Shown here: in pieces, positions 17,731 through 27,578 of the stretch
Numbering within the stretch: position 1 is the stretch's first letter
How the letters are laid out: every line of letters begins with the position of its first letter
Source of the DNA: Flammeovirgaceae bacterium 311
GTDB taxonomy: Bacteria > Bacteroidota > Bacteroidia > Cytophagales > Cyclobacteriaceae
Assembly (NCBI GenBank): GCA_000597885.1
Contig: CP004371.1
Coordinates: forward strand, 3,922,501-3,986,500
DNA length: 64,000 nt
Reading direction: 5' to 3'
Notes under the pieces: model-generated
The model's input: only the letters and a program-made list of their open reading frames with translations
Databases searched by the model: none
What the model was told of the DNA's origin: nothing
Translations under genes and position numbers: made by a program

Positions 17731-19218
17731 ATGCGACTGTATGCGTGCTACTTCTTTTTTGCTATACTTGCCTTTATGATCAACTGTGTTCCCCTTAAAG
17801 AGCAGGCCGTTCCTAATATATGGCAAATTCTTTACCAGCAGCATGATAATTTTAAAGAAGAGCGCATTGCTCACCGCAGGTTTACCCCATCAGAAATAGA
17901 GGTTCTGATCAGGGAACTTGAGGAAGATAGCCGCTTTACGGTAAAAAAAGCAGGCGAATCGGTAGAAGGCCGCCCTATTTACCTGGTAAAGCTGGGAACA
18001 GGCCCCAGAAAAGTGCTGCTCTGGTCGCAGATGCATGGCGATGAAGCCACCGCCACGGCTGCCCTGATCGATCTTTTTAATTTCTTTCAGGCCGAAGGCG
18101 ATGCTTTTGATTCGCTGCGGGAAAATATATTGCAAAACACCACGCTCTATTTTTTGCCCATGCTCAATCCGGATGGCGCTGAAAGGCACCAGAGACGTAA
18201 CGCACTTGAAATAGACCTGAACCGCGATGCCCAGCGCCTGGCCTCTCCGGAAAGCCGGCTGCTCAAAAATATTCGAGACAGCCTGCAGGCCAACTGGGGC
18301 TTTAACCTGCACGACCAGAGCCATCTTTATGCAGCCGGTCCTAAAGGCCCGCCTGCCACCATAGCTCTCCTGGCGCCCCCGGTAGATGATGCCGGCACTG
18401 TAAATGGGGTTCGGCGGCCGGCCATGCAAATGGTGGTGAGGCTTAATGAGGTATTACAGCCCTTTATTCCCCAGGGAGTAGCCAAGTGGAATGATGATTT
18501 TGAGCCTCGTGCATTTGGCGAAAACATGCAGATCTGGGGCACCAGTACGATACTCATAGAATCCGGAGGCTTTCTGGGTGATCCGGAGAAGCAGGAGATC
18601 CGCAGGCTTAATTTTGTTGCCCTGCTCGCTGCTTTCCAAAGCATAGCCACCAGTTCCTGGCAGGAAAAGAGCATCATTGACTATGATAAAATACCTGAAA
18701 ATGCCCGTTTCTTTTATGATCTGGTGATACGCAATGTACAGCTACAAAAAGACGGGTACAGCTATACTGCCGATATAGGCATTAACAGAACTGAAAAAGA
18801 GCATCACCAGCCCGGTGAGCGGCTCTTTTACTACGAGTCTTCTATTGAGGACCTGGGCGATCTTTCTGTTTTTCGCGGTTTTGAAGACCTGGATGTAAAA
18901 GGCTTGCGGCTGCAGCCGGGCAGGGTGTACCCTTTTGCCTTTGAGGATATGCAGCAGCTGGAGTTGTATGGCGTAGATAAATTGCTGGCAGATGGCTACA
19001 CCAGTATCATGATGACAAGGCTGCCGCCAGAGCAGAAATTCAGCGCACTGCCCATCAACATACAGGCATCTAAGACAGCAGCCAGCTTTGGGCTGGACGA
19101 GCCCGCCGACTTTGTGCTGATGAAGGGCGACCGGGTACGTTATGCAATTGTCAATGGATTTGTGTACGACCTTCAGAAAGGAGAAAATAGGGTAAAAAAC
19201 GCACGGGTAGAGCAGTAA
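17731..19218 (+). CDS. M14-family zinc carboxypeptidase, exported
   Basis: 495 residues. A hydrophobic N-terminus (LYACYFFFAILAFMINC) suggests export; Cys19 might be lipidated but the lipobox is poor. The zinc site HGDEAT (His102, Glu105), the substrate-binding LNRDAQRL, the third zinc ligand in LHDQSH and the catalytic Glu in ILIESGGF are all present, so the enzyme should be active. It removes C-terminal residues from peptides or cleaves murein-type amide bonds. A C-terminal extension of about 170 residues follows the catalytic domain and is not recognised; it may be a beta-sandwich. The stop lies 18 bp from the end of the convergent VIT gene. Confidence 0.87.
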   Translation: MRLYACYFFFAILAFMINCVPLKEQAVPNIWQILYQQHDNFKEERIAHRRFTPSEIEVLIRELEEDSRFTVKKAGESVEGRPIYLVKLGTGPRKVLLWSQMHGDEATATAALIDLFNFFQAEGDAFDSLRENILQNTTLYFLPMLNPDGAERHQRRNALEIDLNRDAQRLASPESRLLKNIRDSLQANWGFNLHDQSHLYAAGPKGPPATIALLAPPVDDAGTVNGVRRPAMQMVVRLNEVLQPFIPQGVAKWNDDFEPRAFGENMQIWGTSTILIESGGFLGDPEKQEIRRLNFVALLAAFQSIATSSWQEKSIIDYDKIPENARFFYDLVIRNVQLQKDGYSYTADIGINRTEKEHHQPGERLFYYESSIEDLGDLSVFRGFEDLDVKGLRLQPGRVYPFAFEDMQQLELYGVDKLLADGYTSIMMTRLPPEQKFSALPINIQASKTAASFGLDEPADFVLMKGDRVRYAIVNGFVYDLQKGENRVKNARVEQ

Positions 19219-19236
19219 TCAGGCTCTAATAGAATC

Positions 19237-20001
19237 TTACCCGAGCCAGCTCTCCAGCAGGGAGCCTACATAATAGGCCAGGATTGCTGCTGCGCCGCCT
19301 AGTAAAAGGGTTTCCAGCATGGCGCGCCAGCGGTTGGTTTGGGTCACATAGCTTTTCAGGTAGCCAATGCCAATAAAAGCAAGTGCTGTCAGGAAAGAAG
19401 CCAACCAGAAAGGATCTGCCTGCAGCTGTATGCCGGAAAATTCAAATACATAGGTGATGAGTGGAATAAGACCCACCAGCACAAAAGAAGCAAAAGTTAC
19501 CGCACCCATGGTGAAAGGAGACTTGGTTTCACGCATCATACCCAGCTCCTCCTTCATCATCAGGTCTACCCAGCGGTCTTTATCGGCGGTAAGTACCTCA
19601 ACTACTTTTTCCAGCAGCTCGCCTTCAAAGCCCTTTGCCTGCATAATTTCACGTACCTCTTCCCGCTCCCGCTCAGGTAAGTTGTCTACTTCCCAGTATT
19701 CGGTACGCTCGTGCATGGCATAATTATCCTGCTCACTTTTATTGCTGAGGTAGCTGCCAACGCTCATGGCAAAACCATCGGCAATCAGGTTGGCAAACCC
19801 CAGGATCAAAATCACATCTGCACCCAGCCCGCCACCCGCTGCGCCGGCTACAACGGCAAAAGTAGTAACGGAGCCATCTATACCGCCATAGACAAATTCT
19901 CCCAGGTAATCCTGCACAGACCTGATCCACCGCGGACCTGTGTTATGAAGGTTAGTTTCGTGGTGCTTCACCGGAGGGTAGTTTGTACTCATGGGCTCCA
20001 A
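19237..20001 (-). CDS. VIT1/CCC1-family iron/manganese transporter
   Basis: A 254-residue membrane protein. The N-terminal motif [19 protein letters not shown] and the following [19 protein letters not shown] are diagnostic of the vacuolar-iron-transporter family, and the middle acidic helical stretch ([19 protein letters not shown]) is the metal-binding cytoplasmic region between helices 2 and 3. The C-terminal part carries three more hydrophobic helices. It likely exports Fe2+ or Mn2+ from the cytoplasm. Convergent with the carboxypeptidase; divergent from the TetR gene with 243 bp between start codons. Confidence 0.9.
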   Translation of the reverse strand: MEPMSTNYPPVKHHETNLHNTGPRWIRSVQDYLGEFVYGGIDGSVTTFAVVAGAAGGGLGADVILILGFANLIADGFAMSVGSYLSNKSEQDNYAMHERTEYWEVDNLPEREREEVREIMQAKGFEGELLEKVVEVLTADKDRWVDLMMKEELGMMRETKSPFTMGAVTFASFVLVGLIPLITYVFEFSGIQLQADPFWLASFLTALAFIGIGYLKSYVTQTNRWRAMLETLLLGGAAAILAYYVGSLLESWLG

Positions 20002-20231
20002 TTTACTGTACAGGAATTGCTTTTGCTATTAAGCCTGCTACTGATTTGCTCCGGAATGCATGGGTTGAAAATTTTGTAGATCTTTACTTCTGGTAATGCC
20101 CTTGCTGCTATCAAAAAATAGTGATTAGCAACAGTAAGTAATAGAAAGGCTTTATGAGTAGCCACTGCTCATGGTACAACCGTACTAAATATCAACTTTA
20201 GCACAAGTGTACCAGCAAAGGTTTTTTTTCG

Positions 20232-20239
20232 TATGTTTG
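20232..20239 (+). promoter_or_regulatory. Predicted -7 element of the TetR gene
   Basis: TATGTTTG, a full TAnnTTTG match. Transcription would begin near 20243, 2 nt before the ATG at 20245, implying an almost leaderless mRNA. The element overlaps an in-frame upstream ATG at 20233, which argues for the later start. Confidence 0.45.
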
Positions 20240-20244
20240 TGATT

Positions 20245-20865
20245 ATGAGGACACGAGACAGGATTTTAGATGCAGCCTTATCCCTGTTTAATGAAAAAGG
20301 GGTAGCCCTGGTAAGCTTGCGGGCAGTTGCTGCACAGGCCAATATGAGTGTGGGTAATCTTACATATCACTTTCCCAGCCGCGATAGTTTGGTACAGGCA
20401 CTGCTCAACAGACTTATTCATGAACTGAACAGCAAAATAGATGAAGATGAGCAGCCAGACGTCTGGCTGGCCCTCATCTGGCAGGCCCTGTTGCACAGCT
20501 ATAAAATTCAGCAGCGCTACCAGTTTATCATGCTGGATCTTGTGCACCTGCTGCGGCAGTTTCCGGATACCCTTGAGAAGTTCAGGTTAAACTATGATCA
20601 CCGCCGCCAGGAGTTTTCCTATATCCTGAAAGCCCTGGTGCAGCTGGGAGACCTGAAGCCGGAGCTGGTAGAGGGATTCTATGACGAATACATTCTGCCA
20701 CAGCTCTACTGCATCAGCGATTTCTGGTTATCCGAAGCTGCGCTCTTGTATAAGGGTCCAGAAGAGGAGAAAGCAGAATACTACGCACGCCTCTGCCTGG
20801 GGCTCCTCTATCCGCACCTCACCAAAAAAGGACTGGAGAGCTGGAATGCCCTGTTTAAGGAGTAG
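20245..20865 (+). CDS. TetR-family transcriptional regulator
   Basis: 206 residues from MRTRDRILDAAL. The N-terminal helix-turn-helix is clear: ALSLFNEKGVALVSLRAVAA then ANMSVGNLTYHFPSRDSLV, the classic TetR recognition segment with the YHF signature. The C-terminal 140 residues are helical ligand-binding domain with no recognisable ligand motif. An ATG four codons earlier (20233) is in frame but is overlapped by a predicted promoter element. It stands alone; the VIT transporter is divergent and could be its target, though the intergenic sequence shows no obvious palindrome. Confidence 0.88.
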   Translation: MRTRDRILDAALSLFNEKGVALVSLRAVAAQANMSVGNLTYHFPSRDSLVQALLNRLIHELNSKIDEDEQPDVWLALIWQALLHSYKIQQRYQFIMLDLVHLLRQFPDTLEKFRLNYDHRRQEFSYILKALVQLGDLKPELVEGFYDEYILPQLYCISDFWLSEAALLYKGPEEEKAEYYARLCLGLLYPHLTKKGLESWNALFKE

Positions 20866-20981
20866 CAGCAGAAATAGGCTATAGCTATATCAACAGGATG
20901 CTTTTAAGTAACCAAATTTATCAATGTTATTCTTTTTTAGGTTGAGGGAGTACAATATAAAGCTTATAAGAAGTATTTCAT

Positions 20982-21542
20982 TTAGAAACTTTTGCCAATG
21001 CTAATGCCACCATACACCAGGTTCCATGGCTGGTGTCTATCCGGATGAAAATCCATAGTCGGCATATAGCCAACCCGGAATAAAAATCCTCCATCAGGGT
21101 TTTGATACCTGTAACCAATGCGAAAGGGCACAATAGCGGTAAATCGATAACGATCAAACTCAAAGCCCCTGCTTCCTACTTCAAATTTAGTATCGGCATA
21201 GTAATAAGGCGTATAGCCAACACCAAATTCCAGATGATGTTTGCTGCGGCCAATCAATCCTAACAGCTCCAGGGGGAGCGCTGCATTCCAATAGGTTTTA
21301 GTTTCAGTCTCTATTTTTTTAGGAAATGTTGAAAAACCTATACGTGCCGCAGATTTGAACATTCCTTTCTGATAAACCATTCTTTCATAGTTGAGGGAGT
21401 AAAATACACCATTACCCCCCAGCTCAAGATAAACAGCATTTTTTGCAGTAAAGGGCGCAGCTTCTTTTTGTGCCAGTAGCTGCAGGCTAACAGCCAGCAC
21501 AAGAAAAGTGGTGCAGATGATGGGTTTTAAAGCATTGAGCAT
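20982..21542 (-). CDS. Small outer-membrane barrel-like protein
   Basis: 186 residues with a signal peptide (TTFLVLAVSLQLLAQ, cleavage near residue 25). The mature part alternates polar and aromatic residues in short strands (AVYLELGGNGVFYSLNYERM, HLEFGVGYTPYYYA, FRIGYRYQN, FLFRVGYMPTM) and ends in Phe, as outer-membrane barrels often do. At about 160 mature residues it could form an eight-stranded barrel. It lies 23 bp downstream of the T9SS client on the same strand and is probably co-transcribed. It is too short for a PorP/SprF protein, the usual partner of type B clients. Function unknown. Confidence 0.68.
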   Translation of the reverse strand: MLNALKPIICTTFLVLAVSLQLLAQKEAAPFTAKNAVYLELGGNGVFYSLNYERMVYQKGMFKSAARIGFSTFPKKIETETKTYWNAALPLELLGLIGRSKHHLEFGVGYTPYYYADTKFEVGSRGFEFDRYRFTAIVPFRIGYRYQNPDGGFLFRVGYMPTMDFHPDRHQPWNLVYGGISIGKSF

Positions 21543-21565
21543 GATAGTGTTATGGTTAAATAAAA

Positions 21566-24280
21566 CTAATGTAAATCTTTGTTGGTCGTTACAATCATTA
21601 CCCAGCCTTTATAATGCTTTTGCCTGCTATCTAATGTTAAGGAATAGAAATATACCCCTGGTGTAGCCCCTGACCCATCCCAATCATTGTTGTATCCCTG
21701 TTTTTTGAAAACCACCTGGCCCCATCTGTTGTAAATGGTCAGCTCATTATCGGGATACATCTCCAGCTTTTTAATGGCAAAAGTGGCATTGAACTCATCG
21801 CCATTGGGGGTGAAAACATTGGGAATCATGAGATCATGTGTAAAGCTGAGGCTGATCTCATTCGACCAGGAAGTGTAACCACTGCCCCTTTCCACAGCTT
21901 TGATCCTGTAGTGATGGGTAAAGCCATCGGCAGCATTTGTAGCCATAAACTGTTGGTTTTGCGCATCAGTAACAGCCAGGAGCTGATAATGCTCCTGCTC
22001 ATCCAGCTTTCTCCAGACTTCGTACTTCTCTACGCCTTCCGGCCATCCCTGGTAAGGGTTCCATTCCAGGTACACTTTATCAGTTAAAGGATCGGGTTCT
22101 CCCTTTAGCAGCATGGTTCTGTGGGGAGGGCTGGTGATGGACTGGTTGCAGGGGTTTTGAGAGGAAAGCAGGTATTCATAGCTGTACAGATCAGACTCCA
22201 GCGGCCCATCGGTATAGGAAATATGGTCTTTTACCGCGCTTCCCACTTCAAGCCAGGTTTCGCTGCCCCAGGGGCGGCGGTAAAGGGTAAATCCAGATGA
22301 GGCCAGGGCGCCAAGCGCCAGGTTTCCCTGCGCTTCAGCCTGTGTATCATCCTCCAGGCTTAGGCTCACCCAATCCAGCGCAATTTTAGTAGTGTCCTGA
22401 TACACCAGCACCTCCAGCTGATCGGAAGTGCCAAAACAGATGGTATCCCTGGTAATGCTCCTTTCCTGTAGCCAGAGCTGATGGATACCCAGCCCCTGCC
22501 AGTCTACCAGCACCTGGTGAGTGCCCTGGCCGGCAGTAATCACGCCGCCGGCTATGTCCCAGGTATAGACAGAGCCCGCGGTATTGGTAACGCTGTACAC
22601 CACCTGCTCACGCTCGTTCAGGCACACCTGCTCAGGCCCCTGGGGCGTTTCCGTATCCAGCTCCACATTAATGCGCACGGGCAACGTAAGCACTGCAGTT
22701 TCGCAACCTTTGCTGCTGGTGCTGGTGAGTGTAACTTTGGCATCAGGATTCGTGGGTCCCCAGTCGATCAATATTGTATTGGTGCCCTGCCCGGCGGTAA
22801 TGGTGCCGCCCTCTACCTGCCACTGATAGCTGTAAAACTCTTTTTGCTGCACGCTGTAGGCTACGCCTTCTACCCCCGGACAAACAGATTTGGTGCCCAG
22901 GATTTTATCGGGCGGGGCAGGATATACCTGCAGCTTTAGGGTATCTTTCCTGATACAGTGTTCATTTGTGGCTGTTAAGATATATTCAAACTCCTGCACC
23001 TCAGCTCCTGTGTTGTGAAACTGGAAGAAGGGATTGGCAACTGTGCTGCTGCTCAAATGGGTGCCCGGAGACCAATGGTAGGTAGTGCCATTCTGTGGCT
23101 GTGCGCCTATGGCAAGCCTCTGACTGGAACAGACAATAGTATCTGCACCTGCATCGGCAATAAGGCCATTGTAAAAATAGCTTCTTATAAAATTGGGCAG
23201 GCCCAGGCCAGGCTTTCGCCCCCCTAAAGCAACAGCCTGTTCTACATAATTTTTCTGAAACTCCTCTTCATTTGGATTTCTTATCATGGATAAGATGCTT
23301 CCGTCTATCCCATAGCCTGTATTTATGTAAAGGTTGCCATCAGGAGCCAGCTGAAAGTCGCCGATAACACCCATGCTGATTTCCAATACATTCTTAACCG
23401 GATAATCGGGGAGGCTTAAATCAACTTGCAGTATCTTATTTCCGCTACTGGCATAAAGGTATTTGCCATCGGGAGAGAATTCTGCCTGGTTAAAATGTGT
23501 AGTTCCATCTACTTTTAGATACTTAGGACTAAATATTTTACCATCTGTAAAATCAAATTCAGCAATAATTAGTGTAGCACTTTCACTAGCGCTCAATTCA
23601 TCAGCGATCATGATTACTTTATTGCCTGCAGGAGAAAATTTAATGTAATTGATCATCTGGTTTACAGTGAGGGAAGAAGTAACAGGGTTTTTATGGATTC
23701 CGCCCTGATCGATTTTATAGGCAAAAATTTTGCCCAGCTCATCTTTACTGGCTGAAAGTGCCCAGTACTCGCGATCCTCACCATCCATGCAGCTGCCTAT
23801 AACTGATAAGCCTTCTGACCCTGGTGCATGTAGCTGTACCCCTTTTTCAATTACCCTGCCCAATCCGCCATTAGCAGTCAGGTCTATCACAGAATATGTC
23901 AATCCATTTCTGAAACCTCGTTCAAGCGCATCAACGGTTAAGATGTAGTAAATACCTGCTGCCGCAGGCTTAGGCACAATTACGGCAGATTGGCGGGCAG
24001 AATGATGGCCACCCAGCTCGTCTCCAGCTTCCATCACCTGGTGATTTTTGTTCCAGACAGTTATGCCATTGGTATAAAACAGCAGCCTGCCATTTCCATC
24101 AGCCATGGCTGCAGAACCCTCGTGTGAACCCAAGGCGCCATCTAAAAGTGGTTTAGGTGGGTTATAATTAAAGTCTAATCCTGCCAGTTGACCAAAATAC
24201 CAGATATTGGCTTGCTTTTGAGCAAGGGCATTGAGGCTAAAAAAAATAATAAGTACACAAAGCGCTCTGAAAAATTTCAT
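21566..24280 (-). CDS. Type IX secretion client with gliding-motility-type (type B) C-terminal domain
   Basis: 904 residues. Signal peptide at 1-20 (LCVLIIFFSLNALAQ). Residues 25-370 form WD40-like beta-propeller repeats (ANIWYFGQLAGLDFN, KFSPAGNKVIMI, QAEFSPDGKYLYASS). Residues 370-620 hold PKD/Ig-like modules (YHWSPGTHL, YSYQWQVEGGTITAGQGTN and a second VYTWDIAGGVITAGQGTH). Residues 630-810 look like fibronectin-III-type modules. The last 85 residues are the type B sorting domain: IPNVFTPNGDEFNATF, LTIYNRWGQVVF and DWDGSGATPGVYFYSL. The protein should cross the outer membrane through the type IX system to the surface or medium. The two 'GGxITAGQGT' modules show an internal duplication. Confidence 0.88.
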   Translation of the reverse strand: MKFFRALCVLIIFFSLNALAQKQANIWYFGQLAGLDFNYNPPKPLLDGALGSHEGSAAMADGNGRLLFYTNGITVWNKNHQVMEAGDELGGHHSARQSAVIVPKPAAAGIYYILTVDALERGFRNGLTYSVIDLTANGGLGRVIEKGVQLHAPGSEGLSVIGSCMDGEDREYWALSASKDELGKIFAYKIDQGGIHKNPVTSSLTVNQMINYIKFSPAGNKVIMIADELSASESATLIIAEFDFTDGKIFSPKYLKVDGTTHFNQAEFSPDGKYLYASSGNKILQVDLSLPDYPVKNVLEISMGVIGDFQLAPDGNLYINTGYGIDGSILSMIRNPNEEEFQKNYVEQAVALGGRKPGLGLPNFIRSYFYNGLIADAGADTIVCSSQRLAIGAQPQNGTTYHWSPGTHLSSSTVANPFFQFHNTGAEVQEFEYILTATNEHCIRKDTLKLQVYPAPPDKILGTKSVCPGVEGVAYSVQQKEFYSYQWQVEGGTITAGQGTNTILIDWGPTNPDAKVTLTSTSSKGCETAVLTLPVRINVELDTETPQGPEQVCLNEREQVVYSVTNTAGSVYTWDIAGGVITAGQGTHQVLVDWQGLGIHQLWLQERSITRDTICFGTSDQLEVLVYQDTTKIALDWVSLSLEDDTQAEAQGNLALGALASSGFTLYRRPWGSETWLEVGSAVKDHISYTDGPLESDLYSYEYLLSSQNPCNQSITSPPHRTMLLKGEPDPLTDKVYLEWNPYQGWPEGVEKYEVWRKLDEQEHYQLLAVTDAQNQQFMATNAADGFTHHYRIKAVERGSGYTSWSNEISLSFTHDLMIPNVFTPNGDEFNATFAIKKLEMYPDNELTIYNRWGQVVFKKQGYNNDWDGSGATPGVYFYSLTLDSRQKHYKGWVMIVTTNKDLH

Positions 24281-24604
24281 GCTGATGCTTCACATGTGTT
24301 TAAGCTGGAGTGGATATAAGTTAAGCACTTTTGTTGTAACATAACATAGTTGTACTGGATATTATAGCTGTATATCCTGATGCGACAGGGGGTATGGGTA
24401 AAGATTCAGGTAGTTAACATTTATTCGCTGCAGGTTTAGCAGTGCGCAAAGAGGCAGGCAGGTGATATCAACCCAAATAGTGGCTCTTCGCAAACAGTTC
24501 ATCCCACTATTCCACAGCTCATCCCATCTATTCAACAGCTCGGGCAGATAAAATTTTATGGGGGTACCCAAAAGGCCAATTTAGCAGAAACAAACCCGAA
24601 AGCT
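24281..24604. repeat. Intergenic region with a short tandem repeat
   Basis: Upstream of the TonB receptor. 24495-24541 holds two near-identical units of 20-21 bp (CAGTTCATCCCACTATTCCA, then a copy starting CAGCTCATCCCATCTATTC) and a third partial CAGCTC. Such phased direct repeats can be regulator sites. A short minus-strand frame (24362-24571) is produced by the repeat and is not credible as a gene. Confidence 0.45.
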
Positions 24605-26770
24605 ATGAAGCCTATTTTTTACCTCCTGTTCTTTTTCGCAAGCCTGCAGGCTGCCGCACAACCCAGCCTGAGCGGACGTGTAAGTACCCTAAAAGGGGAG
24701 ACCCTGCCGGGTGCCAATGTATTTCTGGAAGGTACCTTTGAGGGGGCCACCACTTCAGCAGCAGGAGATTTTAGTTTTAACGCCCCTGAAGCCGGTGCTT
24801 ATACCCTGGTGGTACGCTATATTGGCTACAGGGAATTTAAAAAGCCTCTAACGCTTACTGAGAAAGACAGCGTTTGGGTGGAGGTGCTGCTGAAAGAAGA
24901 GCCTGCACAGCTGGGGGAGGTGGTCATCACGGCCGGTACCTTCGAGGCTTCTGATGTAAGCAGGGCAGCCTCTCTCAGCACCCAGGATGTGCTGACCACT
25001 GCATCGGCCCTGGGCGATGTGATAGGTGCCATCCAGACCCTGCCAGGTGTAAGTGCTGTTTCTGAAGATGGACGCCTCTTTATACGGGGCGGCAGCGCCG
25101 GCGAAAGCCGCTTCTACATCAATGGGATGGCAGTGCAAAATCCTTACGGCGCCAGTGTACAGAACCTGCCGGCGAGAGGCCGTTTTTCTCCCGCCATGTT
25201 CCAGGGCTTTAAGTTCAGCAGCGGAGCCTATTCTGCAGAATGGGGCGAGGCGCTCTCGGCTGTGCTGGGCATGGATAACCGTAATTTTATAGGAGCAGCC
25301 GAGCAGACAGATTTTAGCCTGATGACGGTGGGCGGATCTGTGGCCCACCAGCGCCAGCTAGGAAAGGGTGGCATGGCCGCGCAGCTGGAGTACACCAACC
25401 TGGCACCCTATATGTCGCTGATGCCGCAGGAGTACAATTTTCACAAGGCGCCGGAGAATATTGGCGGAGCCCTGGTGTGGCAGCAGCCCCTGGGCGGTGG
25501 CAAGCTACAGCTCATGATGGACAGCCGCCGTGGTGGCCTGCACCTTAGCCAACCCGATATTACCCGGGAAAGTGGTGAGCTGGAGCTGGAGATGAAAAAT
25601 GAGAATCATTACGGGCAACTGAAATTAATACAGCCCCTGAATAAAAACTGGGTGGTAACGAATGGTGCGGCACTTTCACTCGACAAAACAGAGCTGATTC
25701 CTAATGGATCCCGCCTCCATCAGCAAAGCAGCCTACTGCACCTGAAAAGTAAGCTGGAGGGCGACCTGAGCCGCAGCTTTAGAATCAATGGCGGAATGGA
25801 GCTGGAGCGCCCACAGGTAGATGAAAGCTTTCTGCAGGCGGGAGAGCAGGAGAAATTAAGCCGCAGCCAAAGCTGGTGGCGCCGCGCAGCCTGGACCGAA
25901 GCCGACTGGCAGGCAGGCCGAAAGCTGGTGCTGCGGGCAGGTGTGCGGGTAAACAACAGCAGCCGTACAGAAACAGTAGAAATACTGCCCCGCCTTTCCA
26001 TGGCCTATCAACTAAGCAAGGAACAACAGCTTTCGCTGGCCGGGGGTGTTTACTCCCAGGAGGCGGAGCAGGAGTGGCTGTGGCAGGCACCACAGTTGCA
26101 GGAGGGAAAAAGCCAGCACCTGGTGCTTAACTATCAGTACCAGCCCAAAAGTCGTATTTTAAGAGCCGAGGCTTACTATAAAAATTACAGCCAGCTGCCC
26201 CTTTTTACAGCAAATGCAGAAGGTGCCACAGCACTTGCGGCAACAGGTACTGGCTATGCCACAGGCCTGGAGGTTTTCTGGAGGGATAGAAAATCCCTGA
26301 AGGGCACCGACTACTGGATCAGCTACTCTTTTGTGGACAGCCGCCGCCAGTGGGCCAATTATCCGGAAGCGGTAACTCCGCCCTTTGCAGTAAAACATTC
26401 ACTGGGTATAGTGTACAAATACTTTATCAGCAGTTTACGCAGCCAGGTGGGAGGTTCTTTTGCCATCAACAGCGGCCGCCGCTACGAAAACCCCAATACC
26501 CCGGGCTTTATGAACGAAACTGCGCCCCTGCAGCAGAACCTTAGCCTGAACTGGGCCTGGCTCTGGAAGCAAAATCTTATTCTTTATACGGCAGTAACCA
26601 ATGTGCTGGGGGGTGGCGAGGCCTATACTTACCAATATGCAAACGAGCCGGGAACTAACGGTTTGTACCAGGAACAGGCCATTGGCACCGCAGCAAAACG
26701 CTTCGTTTTTGTAGGCTTGTTTCTTACCCTGAGCCACGATAAGCAGAAGAATCAGTTAGATAATCTTTAA
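24605..26770 (+). CDS. TonB-dependent receptor with carboxypeptidase-regulatory-like domain
   Basis: 721 residues, an outer-membrane gated importer. Signal peptide at 1-20 (LLFFFASLQAAAQ); a carboxypeptidase-D regulatory-like domain at about 22-105 (LSGRVSTLKGETLPGANVFL); a plug at about 115-220 (LGDVIGAIQTLPGVSAV, RLFIRGGSAGESRFYINGM); then a barrel to the C-terminus. Length is short for a SusC protein and no SusD follows, so it belongs with siderophore/cofactor-type receptors; the substrate is unknown. The protein downstream is a secreted helical-repeat protein 108 bp later on the same strand. Confidence 0.88.
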   Translation: MKPIFYLLFFFASLQAAAQPSLSGRVSTLKGETLPGANVFLEGTFEGATTSAAGDFSFNAPEAGAYTLVVRYIGYREFKKPLTLTEKDSVWVEVLLKEEPAQLGEVVITAGTFEASDVSRAASLSTQDVLTTASALGDVIGAIQTLPGVSAVSEDGRLFIRGGSAGESRFYINGMAVQNPYGASVQNLPARGRFSPAMFQGFKFSSGAYSAEWGEALSAVLGMDNRNFIGAAEQTDFSLMTVGGSVAHQRQLGKGGMAAQLEYTNLAPYMSLMPQEYNFHKAPENIGGALVWQQPLGGGKLQLMMDSRRGGLHLSQPDITRESGELELEMKNENHYGQLKLIQPLNKNWVVTNGAALSLDKTELIPNGSRLHQQSSLLHLKSKLEGDLSRSFRINGGMELERPQVDESFLQAGEQEKLSRSQSWWRRAAWTEADWQAGRKLVLRAGVRVNNSSRTETVEILPRLSMAYQLSKEQQLSLAGGVYSQEAEQEWLWQAPQLQEGKSQHLVLNYQYQPKSRILRAEAYYKNYSQLPLFTANAEGATALAATGTGYATGLEVFWRDRKSLKGTDYWISYSFVDSRRQWANYPEAVTPPFAVKHSLGIVYKYFISSLRSQVGGSFAINSGRRYENPNTPGFMNETAPLQQNLSLNWAWLWKQNLILYTAVTNVLGGGEAYTYQYANEPGTNGLYQEQAIGTAAKRFVFVGLFLTLSHDKQKNQLDNL

Positions 26771-26878
26771 GCTGCAGCAGGCCTAGCAAACGCGCCTCTC
26801 CCTTAGCAAGTATGCTCATTACCTCTACACTCTTCATCACCTAATCATCAATCTATCAACACATAAACATTTATAATT

Positions 26879-27547
26879 ATGAAAAATGTAATATTTATCC
26901 TGGCCTTTCTTTTCCTTCCCTTCCTCTATGTAACAGCACAGGAGGGCGCTGCTTATGCAAAAGCCATGCAGAAAGGGCTGGCACAGCTGCAGCAGGCAAA
27001 ATCGGCAGATGATTATAACGCCACTGCCAATACTTTTTCCCGGATTGTGGATGCTGCTCCCGGCGAATGGCTGCCTGGCTATTATAAAACCTTCGCCCAG
27101 CTGAATAGCATAAGCAAATTGCCAGCCGGCAGGGAAAAAGACCAGCAGCTGGAGGGGGTTCTGGCAGATATTGAACAACAGCTAAAGCAGCAGCCCGGAA
27201 ATAGTGAGTTGTTAACTCTCAAGGGTTTCCAGCACATCCTGTACATGTCGGCCGATCCTGCCAGCAGGGGGCCACAGTGGTCGCCAAAGATCTACCAGCT
27301 CCTGCAGCAGGCGCTTGCCGCAGATCCCCGGAATCCCAGGGCTTTGCTGCTGATGGGGCAAATGCAATGGGGGGCCGCCCAGTTCATGAAATCCTCCACC
27401 GACGAGGCCTGCAGGCTCATCAGCAAAGCCAGTGAACTATACGAGGCAGAGGCAAAGGCAATGGAGGAAAAATCATTCAGGCCAGCCTGGGGAGCATCAA
27501 CAGCAGCACATATGCAGCTTCAGTGCCAGTCCGCTACAGCAGAATAG
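26879..27547 (+). CDS. Secreted helical-repeat (TPR-like) protein
   Basis: 222 residues with a signal peptide (FILAFLFLPFLYVTAQ). The mature part is alpha-helical, with pairs resembling tetratricopeptide units: YAKAMQKGLAQLQQAKSAD, LLTLKGFQHILYMSAD and ALAADPRNPRALLLMGQMQ. The 'ADPRNPRALLLMG' pattern is a good TPR helix-A match. Homologous-looking proteins occur next to TonB receptors in this phylum; a periplasmic accessory role is inferred only from position. It ends 31 bp before the first kinase of the LytS-type cluster. Confidence 0.68.
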   Translation: MKNVIFILAFLFLPFLYVTAQEGAAYAKAMQKGLAQLQQAKSADDYNATANTFSRIVDAAPGEWLPGYYKTFAQLNSISKLPAGREKDQQLEGVLADIEQQLKQQPGNSELLTLKGFQHILYMSADPASRGPQWSPKIYQLLQQALAADPRNPRALLLMGQMQWGAAQFMKSSTDEACRLISKASELYEAEAKAMEEKSFRPAWGASTAAHMQLQCQSATAE

Positions 27548-27567
27548 CAATTTAATCTATAAAAATT

Positions 27568-27575
27568 TACCTTTG
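27568..27575 (+). promoter_or_regulatory. Predicted -7 element for the kinase cluster
   Basis: TACCTTTG, a full TAnnTTTG match. The predicted start of transcription (about 27579) coincides with the ATG chosen for the first kinase, so the mRNA would be leaderless and separate from the upstream gene. Confidence 0.45.
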
Positions 27576-27578
27576 GTC

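Noticed and set aside
24362-24571. Minus-strand frame of 69 codons upstream of the TonB receptor
   Set aside because: Built on a short tandem DNA repeat (NRWDELWN / repeated unit) with no other sign of coding.
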